Positions 1-8,690 are shown, counted from the first letter of the stretch. The stretch: DNA of 64,000 nucleotides from Fibrobacter sp. UWB15 (GCF_900177705.1 NZ_FXBA01000010.1:44338-108337), one strand, 5' to 3'. Notes: a model not told the origin generated them from the letters alone. A program made the numbers and translations.

Positions 1-563
1 AGGCTCCCGTAAAGGCCGCCATGGTTTTCGGCGATGGACATTTCGTTATCGTTCACCACCACGATAAAGTTGGTGGCGTATTCGCCTGCGTTGTCGAGGC
101 CTTCGAATGCTTCGCCCCCGCTCAGGGAACCGTCACCGATGACGGCGATGACGTTGCCCTTTTCGCCCTTGATATCGCGGGCGGTTGCAAGCCCGAGTGC
201 AAGGCTCACGGAAGTCGAGGTGTGGCCAATCATGAAATGGTCGTGTTCGCTTTCGCAGGGTTCGGTGTAGCCCGTGACGCTCCAGTATTTTTCCGGATTC
301 AGGAACGCTTCGGCGCGGCCTGTCAAAATCTTGTGCGTGTAGCTCTGGTGGCTTACATCGTAGACAATCTTGTCTTTGGGCGATTCAAAAACGTAATGCA
401 AGGCGATGGTTGCTTCTACAATGCCGAGGTTCGGGCCCAGGTGTCCGCCGCAATGTGAAATCTTGTTGATGAGGGCTGTGCGGATTTCTGCCGCGAGTGC
501 CTTGAGGCTTTCTGTGTCCATCTTTTTCACATCAGCAGGGGATGCAATTTTTTCCATCAGCAT
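1..563 (-). CDS. dxs: 1-deoxy-D-xylulose-5-phosphate synthase, N-terminal part (cut by window edge)
   Basis: The frame read leftward from an ATG at 563 (or a second in-frame ATG at 557, giving MLMEK or MEK) stays open to the window edge, about 187 residues. It carries the thiamine-diphosphate enzyme core: a SHCGGHLGPNLG-like segment, the DVSHQSYTHKILTGR region, and the TPP-binding GDGSLSGGEAFEGL motif followed by VVVNDNEMSI. These match DXS, which condenses pyruvate and glyceraldehyde 3-phosphate in the first step of the MEP isoprenoid pathway. The spacing GDG to NDN is the usual TPP/Mg motif. An ordinary transketolase is less likely because the N-terminal 'SHCGGHLGPNLGIVE' pattern is DXS-like. 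Only the TPP domain is visible; the pyrimidine-binding and C-terminal domains would lie outside the window. Confidence 0.85.
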   Translation of the reverse strand, partial: MLMEKIASPADVKKMDTESLKALAAEIRTALINKISHCGGHLGPNLGIVEATIALHYVFESPKDKIVYDVSHQSYTHKILTGRAEAFLNPEKYWSVTGYTEPCESEHDHFMIGHTSTSVSLALGLATARDIKGEKGNVIAVIGDGSLSGGEAFEGLDNAGEYATNFIVVVNDNEMSIAENHGGLYGS

Positions 564-591
564 AAGTACCGCCTTTTTTTACCAAATATAC

Positions 592-620
592 AACAAAAGG
601 ACGATTGCTCGTCCTTTAAA
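592..620 (-). terminator. Probable Rho-independent terminator of the lipoprotein gene at 675-1457
   Basis: A perfect 9-bp stem (596-604 with 609-617) closes on a TTGC loop. Read on the minus strand it is followed by TTTTGTTGT. It lies just past the end of the minus-strand lipoprotein gene and upstream of dxs. The U-tract is interrupted, so strength is uncertain. Confidence 0.5.
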
Positions 621-674
621 AAGAAATTTTCTGGTTCTCGCAGGAAACAGGATGCCTTCGTGCTCACCCGCTAT

Positions 675-1457
675 TTACAGGTAAATGCTTACGCCGCCGG
701 TAACGCCCGGATAGCTATTCCCCTCGGAAGTGTCTATGAAGGTCGCAATGCCGCTGACGCTGAATTCAAGCCAGCGGTTAAGCCTGTAGCCTGTGGTGAG
801 GTAGACTGTTGTGATGCTCGGAACATCTAGGTCGATTCCTTCTATTTGGGGGCTTGGGCTGTAAGAACTTACGCTGAGGTTGGCAAAGAACTTTTCTAGG
901 TAAAAGCCTGCATAGAGACCGGCAAAAAGGCTTGTACTGAAATCGTGACCGTGGCTGTCGAAGCTATCGCCGTCCTTTTCTCCCGAGTATTCTATGTCGA
1001 TGTACTGGTTGTATCCTCCGAGAAATACGCCGAACTCGAAATGCGAGTAGTTTGCACCCATTGTAAGGTGCGAATAGATTCCGTCTTTATAGCCTAAGCC
1101 GCCGCCAATTACAAAATTGCTTGCTTTATAGAGAAAGTCCCCCTTACCACTGAAATCGAGGCCGCCCATTTTGTATGAGGCATCCTTGAACTTTATCGGT
1201 ACATCGAAAAGCCTGTCGAGATCCGGTGATTCCGAAATGTCATCGGAGATGATTATGTTCTTTTCGGCGTTGTAGTTGATTTTTCCGGTAAATCGCCATA
1301 ATGAAGAGTGAGAGGCCTGCTGTGTGTTTGCCCCGTGTACTTCGGGGGCTTCGGACGCAGTCATGCGGAACTTGTGCACGTTCGTCGTGACGCACCCAGT
1401 GGAAAGCAGTACGAATATAAAGCAGAGTATGAATGATGCCGCGTGTTTAAACTTCAT
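675..1457 (-). CDS. Lipoprotein of unknown function, beta-rich outer-membrane-like
   Basis: The 260-aa product starts with a typical lipoprotein signal: basic MKFKH, a hydrophobic stretch, then the lipobox LLSTGC with the lipidated Cys near residue 22. The rest has alternating polar and aromatic/hydrophobic segments rich in Gly and Tyr (for example GGGLGYKDGIYSHL and FGVFLGGYNQYIDIEY) and ends in GGVSIYL, as in outer-membrane beta-barrels. I do not recognise a named family. No clear Shine-Dalgarno precedes the ATG at 1457, only an A/T-rich leader. A terminator-like hairpin follows it. A role in the outer membrane is inferred only from the signal and composition. Confidence 0.7.
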   Translation of the reverse strand: MKFKHAASFILCFIFVLLSTGCVTTNVHKFRMTASEAPEVHGANTQQASHSSLWRFTGKINYNAEKNIIISDDISESPDLDRLFDVPIKFKDASYKMGGLDFSGKGDFLYKASNFVIGGGLGYKDGIYSHLTMGANYSHFEFGVFLGGYNQYIDIEYSGEKDGDSFDSHGHDFSTSLFAGLYAGFYLEKFFANLSVSSYSPSPQIEGIDLDVPSITTVYLTTGYRLNRWLEFSVSGIATFIDTSEGNSYPGVTGGVSIYL

Positions 1458-1527
1458 ACAAAAAAAAATAAGTTTTTAGTCTAACAATTCCATGCGTAGC
1501 GAACGTTTTTACGACGAACGGCAAAAT

Positions 1528-1555
1528 GTACGGATAAAGCTTACTTTATCCGTCA
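1528..1555 (-). terminator. Terminator-like hairpin after dcuB
   Basis: A perfect 10-bp stem (1530-1539 with 1544-1553) with a CTTA loop lies 25 bases past the stop of dcuB on the minus strand. Only a short ACATTTT follows, so it may be a weak terminator or an mRNA 3'-end stabiliser. Confidence 0.45.
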
Positions 1556-1577
1556 TTTGTTGCAAATGGCTGATTTT

Positions 1578-2948
1578 CTAGTAGAAAATTTTCACCAAGA
1601 TTGTGCCCACGATGGTCGAGACGATGACGCTCACCATGCCTGGGCGCATGAAACTGTGGTTCAATAGATACTTGCCGATAACGGTGGTGCCCGAGCGGTC
1701 GAAGTTCACGGTCGCAATGTCCGAGGGGTAGTTCGGGATAAAGAAATACCCGTACACGCTCGGTAACACGCCCAGGAGCACAGGGCCTTCGATGCCGAGG
1801 CTATAGGCGAGCGGGAGCATGGCAACCACCACCGCGCCCTGCGAGTTGATGAGCACACTCACCGCGAAGAACGCAAACGCGATTGCCCATGGGTAATGTT
1901 GCACGATGTCTTTGAGACCGCTCTGCATCACGTCCATGTAGTTCGCGAAGTAGGTGTCGGCAAGCCATGCGATTCCGTAAATGGCGACGACGGCGACCAT
2001 GCCGCTTTGCCACACGGCGCCTGCCACGGCCTTCTTGGGGGCTGCCTTGCAGAAAATAACCATGAACGCCGCGGCCGTTATCATTACAATCTGGATGATG
2101 ATGTTCATGGCGAGCGGCTTCATTTGCGCCACGCCGTCAATTACTTTACCTGTAGGGAACTTGGGGCGAATGTCGTGGCCCGCAATCTGCATAATGGAGA
2201 AGAATACGATGACGGCGAGAGCACCGAGGAAAATGAACACGGCGCGCTTCGCTTCCTTGGAAACTTCCTTGTCGAGCACGGAAGCGGTATTCCCGTACAT
2301 GTATTCCTTCATCTGCGGGTCTTTGAGGCGGGCCTGGAATGCGGGGTCCTTGTCGAGGTCGAGCCCGCGCTTGTACGAGACGGCTGCCGCGGCCATGATC
2401 CCGCAAAGGCACGCGGGAATCGTAATCGCGATGACCTGCAGGTTATTGATGTTGAATCCGTTTGCGTTTGAGATAATCACGAACGAGGCGACGGCTGCTG
2501 CAATGGGCGAGCAGGTGATGCCGACCTGCGATGCGACGGAGGCCACGCCGCAGGGGCGTTCCGGACGGATGCCCTTCTTGAGTGAGATGTCGCAGATAAT
2601 TGGCATGAGGGTGTAAACCACGTGGCCGGTGCCTACGAGAACCGTGAGGAAGAACGTGCAGAGCGGAGCCAAAATCGTGATGTGGTTCGGATGCTTGCGC
2701 AACAGGCGCTCCGCAATCTGGATCAGCCAATCCATGCCGCCCGATGCCTGCAGAATGCCTGCGCAGGTCACCGCCGCGATGATGATGTAAATGACATCGG
2801 TAGGCGGTTTGCCGGGTTGCAGGCCGAAGCCGAGCACGAGAATCGCAAGACCGATTCCCGAAATTGCGCCGAGGGCGAGGCTCCCGTAACGCGAGCCCAC
2901 GTAAAGTGCCAATAGTACAATCAAGAGCTGGATAATCATGAGGGTCAT
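1578..2948 (-). CDS. dcuB: Anaerobic C4-dicarboxylate transporter, DcuA/DcuB family
   Basis: The 456-aa, highly hydrophobic product matches the Dcu family over its full length (the usual length is about 430-460). Recognisable blocks are LQPGKPPTDV and ILQASGGMDWLIQIAERLLR near the N terminus, GTGHVVYTLMPI and RPERP in the middle, and FIPNYPSDIATVNFDRSGTT followed by NHSFMRPG near the C terminus. The GTGHVVYT form is that of DcuB rather than DcuA. The family exchanges fumarate, malate or aspartate for succinate across the inner membrane; in a succinate-producing fermenter the likely job is succinate efflux. The start at 2948 has an excellent AAGGAGG six bases upstream. It appears monocistronic, with rubrerythrin divergent on the other side. 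Confidence 0.92.
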   Translation of the reverse strand: MTLMIIQLLIVLLALYVGSRYGSLALGAISGIGLAILVLGFGLQPGKPPTDVIYIIIAAVTCAGILQASGGMDWLIQIAERLLRKHPNHITILAPLCTFFLTVLVGTGHVVYTLMPIICDISLKKGIRPERPCGVASVASQVGITCSPIAAAVASFVIISNANGFNINNLQVIAITIPACLCGIMAAAAVSYKRGLDLDKDPAFQARLKDPQMKEYMYGNTASVLDKEVSKEAKRAVFIFLGALAVIVFFSIMQIAGHDIRPKFPTGKVIDGVAQMKPLAMNIIIQIVMITAAAFMVIFCKAAPKKAVAGAVWQSGMVAVVAIYGIAWLADTYFANYMDVMQSGLKDIVQHYPWAIAFAFFAVSVLINSQGAVVVAMLPLAYSLGIEGPVLLGVLPSVYGYFFIPNYPSDIATVNFDRSGTTVIGKYLLNHSFMRPGMVSVIVSTIVGTILVKIFY

Positions 2949-3078
2949 AAAAGGCCTCCTTTTTATTTAGATATATATTATTTTGCAGAAAAAAGACTCC
3001 GATTGGACTTATTTTTGCCTAGGACGGCCTAAAAAATTGTATATTCTTTCCGAGACACTTCAACCAAGAGAGGAATTT

Positions 3079-3618
3079 ATGGCAAACAAGTATGCCGGAA
3101 CCCAGACCGAAAAGAACCTTCAGGCTGCCTTCGCAGGCGAATCCCAGGCTCGCAACAAGTACACCTACTTTGCAAGCTGCGCCAAGAAAGAAGGTTACGA
3201 ACAGATTGCTGAACTGTTCCTGAAAACCGCAGACAACGAAAAGGAACACGCCAAGCTTTGGTTCAAGGAATTGGACGGTATCGGTGACACCGCTGCTAAC
3301 CTGAAGGCTGCTGCCGACGGCGAAAACTACGAATGGACCGACATGTACGAAGACTTCGCAAAGACTGCCGAAGCCGAAGGCTTTGCCGCTCTCGCCAAGA
3401 AGTTCCGCATGGTCGCCGCAATTGAAAAGCGCCACGAAGAACGCTACCGCGCACTCCTCAAGAACGTGGAGACCGCGGCCGTGTTCGAAAAGAGCGAAGT
3501 CAAGGTGTGGGAATGCCGCAACTGCGGTCACATTGTCGTGGGCACCAAGGCTCCGGCCGCATGCCCCGTGTGTGCTCACCCGCAGTCCTTCTTCGAAGTG
3601 ACCGCTGAAAATTACTAG
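3079..3618 (+). CDS. rbr: Rubrerythrin
   Basis: The 179-aa protein begins [18 protein letters not shown] and has the two-domain rubrerythrin plan. An N-terminal four-helix diiron domain carries the ligand motifs EsqArnkY, EkeHA and EkrHEERY. A C-terminal rubredoxin-like Fe(SCys)4 domain has the knuckles CRNCG and CPVCAHP. Rubrerythrins act as NADH-linked peroxidases that protect anaerobes from hydrogen peroxide. The frame is open further upstream to 2983, but GAGAGGAA directly before the ATG at 3079 and the conserved N terminus fix the start. The gene is divergent from dcuB. A hairpin terminator lies at 3748-3776. Confidence 0.95.
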   Translation: MANKYAGTQTEKNLQAAFAGESQARNKYTYFASCAKKEGYEQIAELFLKTADNEKEHAKLWFKELDGIGDTAANLKAAADGENYEWTDMYEDFAKTAEAEGFAALAKKFRMVAAIEKRHEERYRALLKNVETAAVFEKSEVKVWECRNCGHIVVGTKAPAACPVCAHPQSFFEVTAENY

Positions 3619-3632
3619 GAGCCGAGTGTCGC

Positions 3633-3654
3633 GTCAGACTGCTTGCAGTCTGAC
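3633..3654. repeat. Short intergenic hairpin (palindromic element)
   Basis: A perfect 10-bp inverted repeat (3633-3642 with 3645-3654) with a two-base centre lies 15 bases after the rubrerythrin stop, and is followed by ATGACCGAGG. It has no T-tract, so it is not a simple terminator. It resembles the other short palindromic intergenic elements at 12208-12272 and 30776-30810 only loosely. Confidence 0.5.
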
Positions 3655-3747
3655 ATGACCGAGGCGACGAGTAATGCGCTTTAGCGCAATTATTAGTCGG
3701 TTGGCGCTTCTCGCCACATTCGTCGATAGTTGATCGATTATAATAAG

Positions 3748-3776
3748 TGCTCCAGGTTGAACCTGGGGCATTTTCT
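3748..3776 (+). terminator. Rho-independent terminator after rubrerythrin
   Basis: An 11-bp stem with one G-U pair (TGCTCCAGGTT with AACCTGGGGCA) is followed by TTTTCT. It is the best terminator in the 270-base gap between rubrerythrin and the next gene. Confidence 0.65.
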
Positions 3777-3891
3777 CTAGTGCATCAAATCACGCGTCGC
3801 CCAGACTGCCCTTGCAAGGTTGCTTTTGTTTGCTTACATTTATGCTATGACGTTTGATTTCCGCGTCATTTTGAACTGTCTGGAGAAAATT

Positions 3892-5049
3892 ATGGTTATC
3901 AAATTAAATTCTATCCATAGAGTGGCATTTGTCGCATTGACTGCAACCGTTTTCGGGCTTGCCCTTACCGCGTGTTCCGACGACAGTTCCAGCGGCACTT
4001 CCGCTGGGGAATCCGACACAAAACCCCTAGCCGAATGTTCGGCGCCCGCTTTCCTCAAGAAGGGCGACAAGGTGGCGCTGCTATCGCCCTCTTACTCCAC
4101 ACCCGATTCAAACATCCAGAATACCGCCGCCGCCTTGAAGGAATGGGGCTTTGAACCTGTTATCGGCAAGAATGTGGGTAAGCTGGATGCAGGCAAGTAC
4201 GCAGGCACCGCCCAGGAACGTGCCGACGACTTTATCGCTGCCCTCAAGGATACGAGCATCAAGGCAATTCTCTGCAACCGTGGCGGTTACGGCACCATCC
4301 AACTGGTGGACCTTATCGACCAGAAGCTGGTATCGGACAATCCCAAGTGGCTTATCGGTTTCAGCGACATCACCACATTGCACGCCATGGAGACCAAAGC
4401 GGGAGTCATGAGCATTCACGGCACAATGAGTTCGTTTATCGGAAAGACCCGTGGCACAGACGACAACAGCACCCTTTTGCAGGATTTGCTCAAGGGGACA
4501 GTGCCTACCTACAAAGTTCCTAAACACAAGTATAACCAGACAGGAAAAGCCGAAGGTATTCTCGTAGGCGGTAACATGGCCACCTTCGTCCCGCTGGTGG
4601 GTGCAAGCGATATCGATGTTTTCCAGAACGACGGAATCATCCTGTTCATGGAAGAAGTCGGAGAATCCCTGCACAATATAGACCGCATGTTCAACGCGCT
4701 GGAACTCCACGGCGTTATGGAGAACGTGAAGGGCGTGGTTCTCGGCGAATTCGTGGATTCGGGAACGGACTTGAATTATGAAACTACCGAAGAAATGCTA
4801 TCCAAGTATCTCAAGAAATACGACATCCCGGTGATGTGCGGATTCCCCGCGGGGCACGACGACGTGAATGTTCCCATTGTCATGGGGGCAAAGGTCAAGA
4901 TGGACGTGAAGGATGACGGAGCAACGCTCTCGTTCGACATGGACGGTGAAAAGAAGACAGTGGATACAGGCAAGTTGACCAATGAGCCGGTTCTTTCGAA
5001 GGCTCTCCGCAAGATGCTGGCCGGCAAAATCTTTGCCATTGAGGAATAA
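3892..5049 (+). CDS. LD-carboxypeptidase, peptidase S66 family, predicted lipoprotein
   Basis: The 385-aa product has a lipoprotein signal (hydrophobic FVALTATVFGLALTAC, then SDDSSS) and one complete S66 (LdcA/MccF) domain. It opens with FLKKGDKVALLSPSY, has NRGGYG, and shows the catalytic triad candidates Ser158 in IGFSDIT, Glu286 in VVLGEF and His322 in FPAGHDD. S66 enzymes remove the terminal D-Ala from murein tetrapeptides during cell-wall recycling, and MccF members cleave microcin C-type compounds. The start is chosen at 3892 because GGAGAAAATT precedes it and the signal sequence begins there, although the frame is open to 3820. A NagZ-like gene follows 9 bases later, so the pair is likely one operon for muropeptide turnover. 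Confidence 0.88.
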   Translation: MVIKLNSIHRVAFVALTATVFGLALTACSDDSSSGTSAGESDTKPLAECSAPAFLKKGDKVALLSPSYSTPDSNIQNTAAALKEWGFEPVIGKNVGKLDAGKYAGTAQERADDFIAALKDTSIKAILCNRGGYGTIQLVDLIDQKLVSDNPKWLIGFSDITTLHAMETKAGVMSIHGTMSSFIGKTRGTDDNSTLLQDLLKGTVPTYKVPKHKYNQTGKAEGILVGGNMATFVPLVGASDIDVFQNDGIILFMEEVGESLHNIDRMFNALELHGVMENVKGVVLGEFVDSGTDLNYETTEEMLSKYLKKYDIPVMCGFPAGHDDVNVPIVMGAKVKMDVKDDGATLSFDMDGEKKTVDTGKLTNEPVLSKALRKMLAGKIFAIEE

Positions 5050-5058
5050 TGAATTTAT

Positions 5059-6228
5059 ATGAAATTCAAGAAATATATCACTCTCGTCTTTAGTCTTTCG
5101 TCTCTAGTCTTATTAACCGCCTGCGGTGACGATTCTTCCTCCGCGTCGAACTCCGGCGAAGAATCCTCTGCGCTCAATATCGACAAGATGACTCTTCGCG
5201 AGAAGGTGGGGCAGATGTTCTTTGTGCGCCCCGAAGCGCTAGACACAAGCATCCACTGGGAAGCGTACGCCGACTTGCCCGACTTCAAGTTGCAGCAGGT
5301 GAACAAGACTATGACAGCCGTGAACAAGGATTACCCCATCGGCGGCATGATTCTCTACGCCCACAACATCGTGGACGAAAAGCAACTCGCGGCGTTCATC
5401 AAGGAAATCAGGCGGTTGAACGGTTCGCCCCTGCTTGCGATTGACGAAGAGGGTGGCCGTGTGGCCCGCATCGCGAACAACGAGAACTTCGACGTCCCCA
5501 AATACGAAAGCATGGAGGCTATCGCCAAAAGTGGCGACCCCAATGAAGCCTACAAGGCTGCATTCACCATCGGAAGTTACGTCAAGGAATACGGATTCGA
5601 TATCGACTTTGCTCCTGTTGCCGACGTGAACACCAACCCGGATAATGTCATTATCGGCCCCCGCGCATTTTCTGACGACCCGGAAACCGCCGCCGACTTC
5701 GTGGTAAGTTACCTGAATGGTCTCGACTCAGCAAAAGTTATCGGCACGCTCAAACACTTTCCCGGCCATGGCGATGTGAAGACCGATACCCACTTCGGCT
5801 ATGCCTCCACCGAAAAGACCTGGGATGAAATGCTCAAGTGCGAAATGATTCCGTTCAAGGCCGGAATCAAGGCTGGAGCGCAGATGATTATGACGGCCCA
5901 CATTTCGGCCCCCAAGGTCAGCGGTGAAGACGTTCCTGCGACACTTTCGTCTGTTATCTTGCAGGACAAACTCCGCGGCGAACTGGGTTTCGATGGAGTC
6001 ATTGTGACGGATGCTATGGACATGGGCGCTATTACAACGCAGTTCAGCAATACAGAAGCCGCCATCAAGGCGATTCAGGCGGGCGTGGATATTGTCCTTT
6101 GTTCCAGAGAATTCGTCAAGGTATTCGATGCCGTGGTCGAGGCTGTCGAAAAAGGCAAAATCAAAGAATCCCGCATTGACGAGAGCGTCAAGCGGATTCT
6201 TGAACTCAAAGATTTTAAAACGAAATAA
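5059..6228 (+). CDS. nagZ: Beta-N-acetylhexosaminidase, GH3 (NagZ-like), predicted lipoprotein
   Basis: The 389-aa protein starts with a lipoprotein signal ending LLTAC, followed by a Ser-rich tether, and then a single-domain GH3 fold. The NagZ signature KHFPGHGDVKTDTH occupies residues 232-245, carrying the His/Asp acid-base dyad. The nucleophile Asp318 lies in IVTDAMDMGAI. These enzymes release N-acetylglucosamine from murein fragments. Classical Gram-negative NagZ is cytoplasmic, so lipid anchoring suggests a periplasmic or surface role. It follows the S66 peptidase by 9 bases. GAGGA at 5041 is 13 bases from the ATG, a long spacing. Two tandem 14-bp units (5084-5111) form part of the signal peptide code. 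A broader GH3 beta-glucosidase is unlikely given the short length and the signature. Confidence 0.87.
   Translation: MKFKKYITLVFSLSSLVLLTACGDDSSSASNSGEESSALNIDKMTLREKVGQMFFVRPEALDTSIHWEAYADLPDFKLQQVNKTMTAVNKDYPIGGMILYAHNIVDEKQLAAFIKEIRRLNGSPLLAIDEEGGRVARIANNENFDVPKYESMEAIAKSGDPNEAYKAAFTIGSYVKEYGFDIDFAPVADVNTNPDNVIIGPRAFSDDPETAADFVVSYLNGLDSAKVIGTLKHFPGHGDVKTDTHFGYASTEKTWDEMLKCEMIPFKAGIKAGAQMIMTAHISAPKVSGEDVPATLSSVILQDKLRGELGFDGVIVTDAMDMGAITTQFSNTEAAIKAIQAGVDIVLCSREFVKVFDAVVEAVEKGKIKESRIDESVKRILELKDFKTK
5084..5111 (+). repeat. Two tandem 14-bp units inside the NagZ signal-peptide code
   Basis: TCGTCTTTAGTCTT (5084-5097) is followed at once by TCGTCTCTAGTCTT (5098-5111), one mismatch. The unit length is not a multiple of three. 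A related 14-mer, CTCTCGTCTTTAGT, is at 5081 and again at 30813 in the non-coding tail of ahcY. Confidence 0.7.
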
Positions 6229-6263
6229 AGGTGTCGTTATTCTTGTTTTGAATAATGTAAGCC

Positions 6264-6968
6264 TTAGTCCTTCACGCAGCGGATCGATAGTCCGCTATCC
6301 TTGAATATGGAACCGCCGCCGAAGCTAAATGTTTCGGAATAGCTCCAGATGCGGACATTTTCTACGCCTCCGAATTCGGAGTGATCTTCGTCAGCAGTCC
6401 AGAGGTAAGCCTCTCTGTCTAAATCAGCGTAGCCCGCGAAATTTTTCTTGCCGCCGAATTGGAAGTTGAATTCGGCTATGTTGTTATTCTCTTCAAGATA
6501 GGCGATAAGGATATCCGTTTCGGCATCGCTTGGAATATGGAAACCTTCGGGGCAAATGCCGCGCTGCGTGCCAGATAAAGTAGTGTATTGCTTTTGGAAC
6601 TTGCTGTCGATGCCCATGGCCGCGGTCCAGCTGTAAAGGCGACCGTACTGCGCGCAGTTCGCCTCATTGTTGTCGTAGCACCAGCTTTGGCCCTTGGTAC
6701 TGCAAGAAGAATAGTTCAGGTTTTCTATCATCCACGTCTGCGTATCGAAGGTTGCCACCTTGTAAATCTTGCCGTCGCGGTTATCGCATATGGAGCCTTC
6801 TTCAAGTGTTGCGGGACACTCCGCCTGGATGGCATCGGTGCAAGGCGTGTTTGTACCGCCGTTACCGCCATTGCCGTTATCGCTGGCCGAGGTGGAATCG
6901 TCGCAGGCGGTGAATGCCAATGCGAAAGTCAGGGCGCATGTAGCTGCCATTTTATAAGAACTCTTCAT
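6264..6968 (-). CDS. FISUMP-domain lipoprotein (Fibrobacter major paralogous domain)
   Basis: The 234-aa product starts with MKSSYKMAATCALTFALAFTAC, a lipoprotein signal, followed by a short Gly/Asn-rich tether and one FISUMP domain. Signature blocks are TQTWMIENLNYS, YGRLYSWTAAMG, GICPEGFHIPSDAE and a closing GLSIRCVKD. Such domains are greatly expanded in Fibrobacter and are presumed to be surface-exposed; their function is unknown. The start at 6968 is fixed by GAGGAAACA just upstream; the frame is open further to 7019 without a ribosome-binding site. The gene lies downstream of the GH10 xylanase on the same strand but a strong hairpin terminator separates them. Confidence 0.85.
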   Translation of the reverse strand: MKSSYKMAATCALTFALAFTACDDSTSASDNGNGGNGGTNTPCTDAIQAECPATLEEGSICDNRDGKIYKVATFDTQTWMIENLNYSSCSTKGQSWCYDNNEANCAQYGRLYSWTAAMGIDSKFQKQYTTLSGTQRGICPEGFHIPSDAETDILIAYLEENNNIAEFNFQFGGKKNFAGYADLDREAYLWTADEDHSEFGGVENVRIWSYSETFSFGGGSIFKDSGLSIRCVKD

Positions 6969-7002
6969 TGTTTCCTCACTAAGGTTTATTTGCGCATAAT
7001 AG

Positions 7003-7027
7003 AAAAAATGCTCCCTCATGGGAGCAT
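7003..7027 (-). terminator. Rho-independent terminator of the GH10 xylanase gene
   Basis: ATGCTCCC and GGGAGCAT (7008-7015 with 7020-7027) form a perfect 8-bp stem with a TCAT loop. On the minus strand it runs straight into TTTTTTCT. It sits 29 bases past the xylanase stop. Confidence 0.8.
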
Positions 7028-7055
7028 CTTCTGAAAAATTTTTACTGTCTACCGT

Positions 7056-8690
7056 CTACTTTAACTCAACCATTTCGGACTTGCCGTCGACAGTTACTTT
7101 GTACTTGCCGGGGTAGCCGCGGAACTTCACGATACCGTTTTCGTCGGCCTTGAACGTTCCGTTGGTGGTCCATACCTTGTGCCACAAGTCGTAAATGAGC
7201 TTGGCGGCGGGCTTTTCGCGACCGTCGGCAGCGATGATGCCGCCATTTTTAACCCAGTGACGGTTATCCCAGAAGCCCCATAGCACAATGCCTTCCACAG
7301 CCGGGTGGCTGAAGGCGATGCGCAGGAACATCTCGTAGCGGCGGGCCTGTTCGTCTTCGCCGAAGTACATGCCCTTCTGCCAGTCGCCAAAGTCAAGTTC
7401 GGTCACCTTGATGGGGAGGCCGAGGGAGCCGAGCTTGTCGAGGCGCGCCTTGATGAAGGCCGGGTTCAGCTGACGGTCGCCAAAATGGCATTGCACGCCG
7501 ATTCCGTGTACAGGTACCTTGCGGTCAAGCATTCCTTTGACGATGTCGTAGAGGCGGTCGGTTTCGCCGGCGACAACGACGTTGTATTCGTTGATGAAGA
7601 GTCGCGCGTCGGGGTCTGCCTTATGGGCCCAAATGTGGGCGCTATCCAGCAAATCCCAGCCGCACTTGTTGAACACGAAGGGTTCGTGGAAGACTTCGTT
7701 CCATACGTCGTATTCCTTGATGCGGCCCTTGTATTCTGTCATGTCGCGGGTAATGCGTGCCTTGAGCTTTTCGCCGATATCCTTGCAGCTACCCTTGAAA
7801 CTGAAATGCTTGTCGTAGCCGTAACCCTGGATACCCCACATGAGGGCGTGTGCGCGGAATCCCCAGTTGTAGTCCTTCACGTAGTCGAGGTACTGCTTGA
7901 ATTCGTCGCGGCGGATTTTGCCCTTCTTGGGTTCGTATTCCGGCCACTTGAACTGGTTTTCGGGAACGCCGTACCAGAAGTACTTATTGGCGGTCTTGCG
8001 GTACCATGTTTCAACGCTGTCCTTGCTGGGGTAAAGGGCGAGTGCTGTGCCGAAGGGGAATGCGTGGCGCATGAGTTCTACCTTCACCTGGGCGCCGGGA
8101 GCCGCCTTCACGGTCAATTCCTTTTTGCGCAAGCTGTCGATGCGTGCGGCGGAATTGTTGTACCAGCTCATGTCATCCATGCCTTCGACTTTTTCGACGG
8201 CAACATCGTCCATCTGGAGCCAACCCTTGGCAAGTCCCACATGGAAGGTGATGTTATTGACGCCGTAGCCCTTTTGGTCGGCAAGGAAGATCATGGAATA
8301 TTCCTTCCAGTCCTTGGTCAGCATGAACGAGGCGCTTTCTTTTTGACGCCAGTCCGGAGCGCCACCTTGAACAATTGCGTTGATGGGTACGTTGCCCTTG
8401 GCCTTAAAAGTGAGCTTGTAGTAGGCGGAGTCGGCAAGCCACTTGGGCGGCTGCAACTGGAGGCCCCAAGAAGGGTTCGGGAGTTCGGTCACCGTGAGCT
8501 TTACGCCTTCGCTGCCGTTTACGCCGAGGCCTTCGACACCGATTTTACCGTCGTACTTGGCGGGGCCATCGGGGTTGTTCCAAATGTACCAGCCGCCGTC
8601 ACCGTAAGACAAGTCTCCGTTGGTGAGGAGCGGGGCGGCCAGGGTAGCAGAAGCGCCGAGGGCGCACACGGACAAGATTTTTTTGAGCAT
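7056..8690 (-). CDS. Endo-1,4-beta-xylanase, GH10 with N-terminal carbohydrate-binding-like domain
   Basis: The 544-aa secreted protein has a Sec signal (MLKKILSVCALGASATLAAP). A beta-sandwich-like region (about residues 20-160) resembles CBM4/9-type modules (NPSWGLQLQPPKW, DSAYYKLTFKAKG). The GH10 barrel covers about residues 180-510. The acid/base Glu332 is in YDVWNEVFHE and the nucleophile Glu431 in VTELDFGDW; GFRAHALMWG and GIVLWGFWDNRHW are other GH10 landmarks. It cleaves xylan backbones. An upstream in-frame ATG at 8696 directly abuts AAGGG, whereas the ATG at 8690 has it six bases away, so 8690 is preferred. The short C-terminal tail after the barrel (FRGYPGKYKVTVDGKSE) looks like a small beta segment. 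It has its own terminator. Confidence 0.93.
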   Translation of the reverse strand: MLKKILSVCALGASATLAAPLLTNGDLSYGDGGWYIWNNPDGPAKYDGKIGVEGLGVNGSEGVKLTVTELPNPSWGLQLQPPKWLADSAYYKLTFKAKGNVPINAIVQGGAPDWRQKESASFMLTKDWKEYSMIFLADQKGYGVNNITFHVGLAKGWLQMDDVAVEKVEGMDDMSWYNNSAARIDSLRKKELTVKAAPGAQVKVELMRHAFPFGTALALYPSKDSVETWYRKTANKYFWYGVPENQFKWPEYEPKKGKIRRDEFKQYLDYVKDYNWGFRAHALMWGIQGYGYDKHFSFKGSCKDIGEKLKARITRDMTEYKGRIKEYDVWNEVFHEPFVFNKCGWDLLDSAHIWAHKADPDARLFINEYNVVVAGETDRLYDIVKGMLDRKVPVHGIGVQCHFGDRQLNPAFIKARLDKLGSLGLPIKVTELDFGDWQKGMYFGEDEQARRYEMFLRIAFSHPAVEGIVLWGFWDNRHWVKNGGIIAADGREKPAAKLIYDLWHKVWTTNGTFKADENGIVKFRGYPGKYKVTVDGKSEMVELK

